Source of the DNA: Hippea sp.
GTDB lineage: Bacteria > Campylobacterota_A > Desulfurellia > Desulfurellales > Hippeaceae
Length of the DNA: 17,148 nucleotides
Direction of reading: 5' to 3'
Assembly (NCBI GenBank): GCA_015486705.1
Contig: WFRG01000127.1
Location: forward strand, 1 to 17,148
Part shown: positions 9,671 through 17,148 of the stretch, piece by piece
Layout of the letters: every line of letters begins with the position of its first letter
Position numbering within the stretch: the stretch's first letter is position 1
Notes under the pieces: model-generated
Databases searched by the model: none
What the model was told of the DNA's origin: nothing
What the model saw: the letters and a program-made list of their open reading frames with translations, nothing else
Made by a program: the position numbers and the translations under genes

Positions 9671-9685
9671 TGTATTACAAATCTC

Positions 9686-9712
9686 TTTACAACAATAGGC
9701 TTTTTGTATAAT
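9686..9712 (+). promoter_or_regulatory. Promoter of the rpsO-pnp operon
   Basis: A perfect TATAAT (9707-9712) is preceded by TTTACA (9686-9691) with a short 15-base spacer. Transcription from about 9719 gives a leader of about 30 bases. This is the only clear promoter for the whole operon that runs to the window end. Confidence 0.6.
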
Positions 9713-9748
9713 ATTAACGTGTAAAAATTAAAGGAAGGAGAGTTATGT

Positions 9749-10018
9749 ATGGCAATTGATAAAGACCAGAAAAAGGAGATTATAAAAAGGTTTGGAAAAG
9801 ACGAAAATGACACAGGGTCACCAGCAGTACAAATCGCTCTTTTGACAGCAAGGATAAAATATCTAACAGAACATTTTAAAGAACATCCGAAAGACTTTCA
9901 TTCAAGAAGAGGACTTCTAAAGCTCGTTGGTAGAAGGAGAAAATTACTAAAATACCTAAGAAATTACGATTTTGAACAGTACAAGAAGGTCGTTACAGAA
10001 CTCGGTCTAAAGGGTTAA
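9749..10018 (+). CDS. rpsO: 30S ribosomal protein S15
   Basis: S15 binds the central domain of 16S rRNA early in 30S assembly. The product has 89 residues, the standard length. The family core is intact: [12 protein letters not shown] at 22-33, [16 protein letters not shown] at about 52-67, then YL and a C-terminal helix. AGGAG at 9736-9740 lies eight bases before ATG 9749. A second ATG at 9745 is four bases closer but opens only a four-codon frame that stops at 9759. The gene is the head of the operon, three bases before pnp. Confidence 0.97.
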   Translation: MAIDKDQKKEIIKRFGKDENDTGSPAVQIALLTARIKYLTEHFKEHPKDFHSRRGLLKLVGRRRKLLKYLRNYDFEQYKKVVTELGLKG

Positions 10019-10021
10019 ACC

Positions 10022-12136
10022 ATGACCTTTGTTGAAAAAATCATAGATGACAAAACGTTAAGAATAGAAACTGGGCAGTATGCTAAGCAAGCAGATGGGT
10101 CTTGTATTGTTAGATTAGGTGACACAATTGTTTTAGCAACAGCGGTTTCTGACAAAAATCCACCTAAAGAGTTTTTGGACTTTGTTCCTTTAACCGTGAA
10201 TTATCAGGAAAGGTTTTATGCTGCGGGGAAAATACCTGGTGGATTCGTTAAGCGTGAAGGCAAACCGTCCACACACGAAACACTCATCTCAAGGCTAATA
10301 GATAGGTCTATAAGACCGCTCTTCCCGAAAGACTACAAGCAAGAAATACAGGTAATTGTCACAACAGTTAGCGCAGATGGAGAAAATGACCCAGCCATAA
10401 TAAGTATTCTTGCCGCTTCTTGTGCATTGTGTTTATCAGACATTCCTTTTGATGGGCCAATCGCAGGAGTTAGAGTAAGTAAAATAAACGACAAACTTGG
10501 CGTTTTCGCGCCTATAAACGGGCTAAACAAATCCAATCTCAACTTAATACTTGCAGGTGGAAAAGACACCATAAACATGATAGAAGCTGGAGCATTGGAA
10601 TTAAGCGAAGATGAAATGGTCGAAGCTATAATGTTCGGCAAAGAGTACTTAAAAACTTTGGTAGATATTCAAGAGGAGTTGATAAGGAAAGAAGCCAAGC
10701 CTAAAAGGGAATATATACCTATTGACGTTTCGGAGGATTTAGTAAACAAAATCGAGGAAATTGCCTCTGAGGAGCTCGCCGAGGCAGTTAACATAAAAGA
10801 GAAGAAAAAAAGAAATTCAACAATTGAAGCTATTTTTAATAAGGTTAAAGAAAAGGTAGTATCTGAGTTTGAAGGTGAGGAATATATAGAGGAAAAAACA
10901 AAAGCGGCTTTTGAAGACGTTATAAAAAATATTGTTAGGGCAAAAATCATTAACACTGGCTTTAGGATAGATGGTAGAGGTTTGGACGATATAAGACCAA
11001 TAACATGCGAAGTTGGAGTCCTGCCTCGTGCTCATGGTTCAGCTGTGTTCACGCGTGGTGAAACACAGGCACTGGCTGCAACAACATTAGGTTCAAAGGA
11101 AGATGCGCAAATAGTCGACGACGTTTCTGAAGAAGGATACGAGCGTTTTATGCTTCATTATAACTTCTTACCTTTTTCTACCGGGGAAGTTAGGAGACTT
11201 GGTCCTCCTGGGAGAAGAGAAATTGGTCATGGCAATTTAGCAAAAAGGGCTATAGAGCCTATGTTGCCAGAAGAAGACAACTTTCCTTACGCAATAAGGG
11301 TCGTTTCAGATATACTCGAATCGAACGGCTCAAGCTCGATGGCTACGGTGTGTGGTGCGACATTGTCCTTAATGGATGCGGGAGTGCCCATTAAAAAACC
11401 CGTAAGCGGTGTAGCTATGGGTCTAATCAAATATGAAGGTGGCTATGTTATTTTAACAGATATCTTGGGTGATGAAGACCACTATGGCGATATGGACTTC
11501 AAAGTTGCAGGAACAAAAGATGGCATAACAGCATTGCAAATGGACATCAAGATAACAGGTGTAGACGCCGCCCTATTAAAAGAAGCATTAGAAAAAGCTA
11601 AAAAAGCCAGATTCTTCATTCTCGACAAAATGCTTGCTACACTACCTGCGCCAAGACCTAACCTATCTAAATATGCCCCACAGATAAAAAGTTTGGTGAT
11701 AGACCCAGATAAAATCAAAGACCTTATAGGCCCGGGTGGTAAAACTATCAAATCAATTATAGATAAAACCAACGTAAAAATAGATATCAACCCAGATGGA
11801 AAAGTAAATGTCTTCGGAAGTTTAGATTCAGACTTGGAGGAAGCTATCACAATAATAAAAGGAATTACTGCATCTTTAAAAGAGGGTGATATCATTGAAG
11901 GCGTTGTCACAAGAATCGAAAAATACGGGGCTTTTGTAAAAATATTGCCCAACAAAGAAGGATTATTACACATCTCTCAAATATCAAACAATAGAATAAC
12001 AAACATCTCGGATGTCTTACACATTGGCGACAAGATAAAGGTAAAAATTTCCAATATAGATGAACTCGGCAGAATAGCACTTTCAAGAAAAAGCCTCCTC
12101 AACGAAAATCCCGATGAAGATAAAGATAAAGAGTAG
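10022..12136 (+). CDS. pnp: Polyribonucleotide nucleotidyltransferase (PNPase)
   Basis: PNPase degrades RNA 3' to 5' by phosphorolysis and can add tails; it is part of the RNA degradosome in many bacteria. The product has 704 residues. Two RNase PH domains (about 1-210 and 315-540) flank a helical linker. The second carries GSSSMATVCG at 436-445 and the catalytic aspartates Asp486 and Asp492. A KH domain follows with GPGGKT at 570-575, then an S1 domain from about 621 to 690 and a short acidic tail DEDKDKE. AAAGGG at 10009-10014 lies seven bases before the ATG. The gap after rpsO is three bases, so the RNase III hairpin found between these genes in E. coli is absent. The 3' end overlaps the M16 peptidase gene by 23 bases. 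Confidence 0.97.
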   Translation: MTFVEKIIDDKTLRIETGQYAKQADGSCIVRLGDTIVLATAVSDKNPPKEFLDFVPLTVNYQERFYAAGKIPGGFVKREGKPSTHETLISRLIDRSIRPLFPKDYKQEIQVIVTTVSADGENDPAIISILAASCALCLSDIPFDGPIAGVRVSKINDKLGVFAPINGLNKSNLNLILAGGKDTINMIEAGALELSEDEMVEAIMFGKEYLKTLVDIQEELIRKEAKPKREYIPIDVSEDLVNKIEEIASEELAEAVNIKEKKKRNSTIEAIFNKVKEKVVSEFEGEEYIEEKTKAAFEDVIKNIVRAKIINTGFRIDGRGLDDIRPITCEVGVLPRAHGSAVFTRGETQALAATTLGSKEDAQIVDDVSEEGYERFMLHYNFLPFSTGEVRRLGPPGRREIGHGNLAKRAIEPMLPEEDNFPYAIRVVSDILESNGSSSMATVCGATLSLMDAGVPIKKPVSGVAMGLIKYEGGYVILTDILGDEDHYGDMDFKVAGTKDGITALQMDIKITGVDAALLKEALEKAKKARFFILDKMLATLPAPRPNLSKYAPQIKSLVIDPDKIKDLIGPGGKTIKSIIDKTNVKIDINPDGKVNVFGSLDSDLEEAITIIKGITASLKEGDIIEGVVTRIEKYGAFVKILPNKEGLLHISQISNNRITNISDVLHIGDKIKVKISNIDELGRIALSRKSLLNENPDEDKDKE

Positions 12137-13307
12137 GGATACTAAAAGCGTTTCCGTGGGCATATTTATGCCTGTGGGAAGCGCCTTTGAGTCCGACAAT
12201 GAGAGGGGCCTTGCCCATTTTATAGAACATATGCTCTTCAAAGGAACAAAGAATCGCACCTACAAGGACATAGCTGCAGACATCGACAGGCTTGGCGGCT
12301 CGATAAACGCTTTTACATCGACAGAATATACGGTTTTTTATATAAGGGTTTTAAGTGACTTCTTAAAAGAGGGTTACGATGTGCTCTCAGATATCATAAG
12401 AAACTCACTGATAGACGAAAACGAACTCGAAAAGGAAAAAAGCGTTATAATAGAAGAGATAAACATGACATATGACAACCCCGATGAGGCTGTGTATGAG
12501 ATCTTTATGGAGAAAGCCGTTGACGGAACTTACGGTAAGTCAACACTCGGCACAAAGGAGCATATAAAATCCTACAAAAGAGAAGACTTATTAAACTTTA
12601 TGGGCAAGTGCTACAGACCCGAGAACATGGTCGTGTCCGTTGTTGGTGGCGATGTAGATGGATTTGACTTTACACTAAACGGTTTTTTCTTCGACGAACA
12701 CAGAAAGGAAGATGGCAAAATCGAGCCTGTATTCTCTTTTAAGCCCGGATTGGATGTTGTTAAAAGGGACATAGCACAAACAAATGTGATTGTTGGCTGC
12801 GAGTTGTTTAATATTTACGACGATAGAAAATACCCGGCATTTCTCCTCAACGATAGCTTTGGCGGTACAATGAGTTCGAGACTGTTTCAGTCTATAAGAG
12901 AGGAAAAATCGCTATGTTATAGCATTTACTCAAGCATTAAATTATACACAAAAGGTGGATTATTATTGGTTTCTGCCTCAACATCAAATGACAAAGCGCA
13001 AAAACTCTTGGATGCGATAAAGCAGGAATTCGCAAGGCTTAAGAAAGATGGCTTAACAAACAGGGAATTCGAAGATGCAAAAACTCATTTTTTGGGCTCC
13101 TACGCTTTGGGGTTGGAGTCAAACTTCTCTGTCATGTTAAAACAAGGTATGGATACGCTTCTTTACGGTGACTACGTCGACGAAAATGTAATAATGGAAA
13201 AAATTAAAAACGTAACTATGGGCGATATTCAACAGATAACAGACTTAATAGATCTGGATAAATTCCACGTTACGTGTTTAGGAAATATAGACGCTTTAAA
13301 GTGGTAG
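12114..13307 (+). CDS. M16-family zinc metallopeptidase (processing-peptidase-like), short N-terminus
   Basis: This is a cytoplasmic or periplasmic inverzincin of the M16B type, 397 residues, with an active N-terminal and a C-terminal half. The inverted zinc motif is H35-x2-E38-H39 (HFIEH), and the third ligand Glu115 lies 76 residues on. The C-terminal half has the substrate-binding Arg262 and Tyr269 in IREEKSLCYS. The HFIEH motif sits only 35 residues from the start. Family members usually have an L-D-N-G-L strand first, so the N-terminus is short. No upstream start codon exists in frame before a stop at 12075, and no Shine-Dalgarno site was seen. The first codons overlap pnp by 23 bases in another frame. 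Processing peptidase or PqqF-like roles are both possible. Confidence 0.85.
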   Translation: MKIKIKSRDTKSVSVGIFMPVGSAFESDNERGLAHFIEHMLFKGTKNRTYKDIAADIDRLGGSINAFTSTEYTVFYIRVLSDFLKEGYDVLSDIIRNSLIDENELEKEKSVIIEEINMTYDNPDEAVYEIFMEKAVDGTYGKSTLGTKEHIKSYKREDLLNFMGKCYRPENMVVSVVGGDVDGFDFTLNGFFFDEHRKEDGKIEPVFSFKPGLDVVKRDIAQTNVIVGCELFNIYDDRKYPAFLLNDSFGGTMSSRLFQSIREEKSLCYSIYSSIKLYTKGGLLLVSASTSNDKAQKLLDAIKQEFARLKKDGLTNREFEDAKTHFLGSYALGLESNFSVMLKQGMDTLLYGDYVDENVIMEKIKNVTMGDIQQITDLIDLDKFHVTCLGNIDALKW

Positions 13308-13316
13308 GTGGTTAAT

Positions 13317-14436
13317 ATGAAAAGGTATTTGATGACACCCGGTCCAACACCTGTGCCTGAAGAAGTAACCCTTTCAATGTCTAAACCCATTATCCATCAC
13401 AGGACAGACGAATTTAAGGGTATTTTTAAAGAGACAGTGAAACTTGCAAAAAAAGTAATGCAGACCAAAAACGACGTTGTGATATTTGCATCAAGCGGAT
13501 CTGGAGCAATGGAAGCCGCCGTTTCCAATGTTTTAAACGAAGGCGATAGGGCAATAACGGTCAACGCTGGTAAATTTGGTGAAAGATGGGGAAAAATTGT
13601 TAGAGCGTTTGGTGCAGAGGCAATTGAGCTAACCTACGAATACGGCGATTATGCAAAGGTCAAAGATATAGAAAATACCATAAAAAACAACAAAAACGTT
13701 AAGGCTGTATATATACAGGCATCTGAGACATCCACAGGAACCTTTCACCCCATCGATGAAATAGGCTTGATGTTAAAGGAAAAATACCCAGACGTTGTAT
13801 TTGTTGTGGATGGTATAACGGCATACGGTGCAATTGACGTCAAAACGGACGATTGGAATATAGATATTGGTATCACCGGTTCGCAGAAGGCACTGATGCT
13901 CCCACCCGGCTTGGCTTTGCTTTCTGTTTCTGAAAAGGCAAAAAACGTTATTAGAAAAAACAAAAACAGGTACTTTTACTTTGATATACTGGGTGAAATA
14001 GAAGCAAAGGCAGGCAAATTCACACCGGCCGTTTCACTCGTTATAGGTTTAAACACATCACTGAAAATGATATTAGAAGAGGGTCTTGATAACGTCTTCA
14101 AAAGGCACGAAACATTGGCAAAGGCTACTCGAGAGGCTGTTGTTGCCCTGGGTTTGGAGCTTTTAAGCAAAAGACCAGCAAACTCCTTAACAGCCGTGAA
14201 ATCTCCACAAAACATCAGTTCAACGGAGATTATTGCCAAAATGAAGGAGTATGGGATTGATATATCAAACGGTCAGGGTAGTTTAAAAGGAAAGATCTTC
14301 AGGATTGCCCACCTTGGCTACTTCTATAAGCCCGATATTCTGATGTGCATCTCTGTTTTGGAAATGGCACTAAAGAAGTTGGGCTACAGCGCCAATTTTG
14401 GTGAGGGCATAAAGCGGGCAATGGAGATATTTTTAG

Positions 14437-14444
<8 letters not shown>
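13317..14444 (+). CDS. Class V aminotransferase (alanine/serine-glyoxylate or phosphoserine type, COG0075)
   Basis: This is a PLP-dependent fold type I aminotransferase of 375 residues. The N-terminus has MTPGPTPVPEEV at 6-17. GSGAMEAAVSN follows at 61-71, Asp165 of VVDGIT is the PLP-ring aspartate, and the Schiff-base lysine is Lys191 in GSQKALMLPPG. This pattern is typical of COG0075 proteins (alanine- or serine-glyoxylate aminotransferases; the archaeal MJ0959 also acts on phosphoserine and aspartate). A serine-synthesis role is plausible, but the substrate cannot be read from the sequence. The start is ATG 13317, since AGGTGG lies five bases upstream; a GTG at 13308 is in frame but overlaps that site. 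It ends in ATGAATAG, overlapping hisZ by eight bases. Confidence 0.9.
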
Positions 14445-16624
<2,180 letters not shown>

Positions 16625-16628
16625 AGTC

Positions 16629-16964
16629 ATGTGTATATTCTGTAAAATAGTAAGTGGTGAGATACCGGCAGATGTGGTGTATGAAGACGAGAAATACATG
16701 GCTTTTAAGGACATAAACCCAAAAGCGCCCATACACATATTGATCATACCCAAAGAACACATAGAAAAACTTGCCGACATAGATGATGCAAGCAGAAACG
16801 TAATTGGAGATATGGCCATTGTAGCGAACAAAGTGGCAAAACAGCTGGGAATTGACAAAACCGGCTACAGAATAGTCATAAACAATGGGCCAGATGCAGG
16901 ACAAGAAGTTTATCATATACATATGCATTTATTAGGCGGCAAAAAGCTTATATTCGCATCTTAA
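16629..16964 (+). CDS. HIT-family nucleotide hydrolase/phosphoramidase (Hint-like)
   Basis: HIT proteins hydrolyse nucleoside phosphoramidates or dinucleoside polyphosphates. The product has 111 residues, the Hint/PKCI size. The histidine triad H96-I-H98-M-H100-L-L is intact, and His98 is the expected nucleophile. The N-terminal MCIFCKI holds Cys2 and Cys5 (C-x2-C), which with a downstream His may form the zinc site seen in some bacterial members. The start has AAGGAGG at 16615-16621, seven bases upstream, overlapping the purA end. The stop is one base before the aroQ ATG. A specific substrate is not shown. Confidence 0.93.
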   Translation: MCIFCKIVSGEIPADVVYEDEKYMAFKDINPKAPIHILIIPKEHIEKLADIDDASRNVIGDMAIVANKVAKQLGIDKTGYRIVINNGPDAGQEVYHIHMHLLGGKKLIFAS

Positions 16965-16965
16965 A

Positions 16966-17148
16966 ATGAAAATAGCCGTAATTCACGGGCCAAATCTAAA
17001 TCTACTTGGCCTGAGGGAGCCATCGATATATGGAAAAAAAACTCTAAAAGATATAAACGAGCAGCTTTCTAACAAAGCCCTCGTTTTAGGTTGTGAAATA
17101 GAATTTTTTCAATCCAACTCAGAGGGTGAGATTGTGGATTATGTCCAA
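16966..17148 (+). CDS. aroQ: Type II 3-dehydroquinate dehydratase, N-terminal part (cut by window edge)
   Basis: Type II dehydroquinase converts 3-dehydroquinate to 3-dehydroshikimate in the shikimate pathway. The first 61 residues are present. HGPNLNLLGLREPSIYG at 7-23 is the family signature; Arg17 and Tyr22 are at the usual catalytic positions. QSNSEGEIVDYV (49-60) is the next conserved block. The start lies one base after the HIT-gene stop, with no clear Shine-Dalgarno site, so it is probably coupled to the HIT gene. The C-terminal catalytic His lies beyond the window. Confidence 0.92.
   Translation, partial: MKIAVIHGPNLNLLGLREPSIYGKKTLKDINEQLSNKALVLGCEIEFFQSNSEGEIVDYVQ

Noticed and set aside
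9671..9679. TGTATTACA palindrome between the divergent ferritin and rpsO promoters
   Set aside because: The arms are only four bases long and match no operator I can name; the 7-1-7 repeat nearby is the stronger candidate.
11482..11973. Long minus-strand open frame inside pnp
   Set aside because: It lies wholly opposite a conserved PNPase region, has no ribosome site and a low-complexity hydrophobic translation; it is a shadow.

Overview
The window is a compact, AT-rich stretch of bacterial chromosome, almost all of it housekeeping genes. A TolC-type outer-membrane protein with a signal peptide implies a Gram-negative envelope. Three features fit a thermophilic anaerobe of the Hippea/Desulfurella type or a related epsilon- or delta-like lineage: a COG2231/MagIII-like glycosylase, a HisZ paired with PurA, and a two-cysteine Dps-like ferritin. 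This placement rests on recalled family distribution and was not tested by any search. No rRNA, tRNA, insertion sequence, CRISPR array or prophage gene was seen, and no gene-free stretch exceeds 300 bases.

Region 1 (1-3910). The 5' part of alr (alanine racemase) reads leftward from back-to-back promoters at 386-445. Rightward runs a tight set: a HhH-GPD DNA glycosylase, coaE, a TolC-family protein and an EamA transporter. Region 2 (3911-5924). A membrane-anchored protein with two NTF2-like domains (minus strand) and cobT (plus strand) diverge from about 4700-4865. Region 3 (5921-9612, minus strand). A ferritin-like gene with its own terminator is followed by pyrG, holA and an unrecognised 192-residue protein. 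pyrG and holA overlap by 32 bases, and holA and the unknown gene overlap in TAATG. Region 4 (9686-17148, plus strand) is one long probable operon: rpsO, pnp, an M16 peptidase, a class V aminotransferase, hisZ, purA, a HIT-family hydrolase and aroQ, which is cut by the window edge. Genes here are separated by at most 9 bases or overlap.

The operons mix functions. Region 4 joins translation and RNA decay (rpsO-pnp) to amino-acid and purine synthesis (aminotransferase, hisZ, purA, aroQ). Region 3 joins CTP synthesis to the replication clamp loader. Convergent pairs meet end to end (3910/3911) or overlap in their stop codons (5921-5924), with no room for a terminator between them.

No obvious new multi-gene system is present. 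The points most worth a second look are the unknown gene coupled to holA, the two-cysteine ferritin with a 7-1-7 palindrome over its promoter, the M16 peptidase whose shortened N-terminus is read out of frame from the pnp tail, the glycosylase with Glu where endonuclease III has its lyase Lys, and the duplicated NTF2-like membrane protein.
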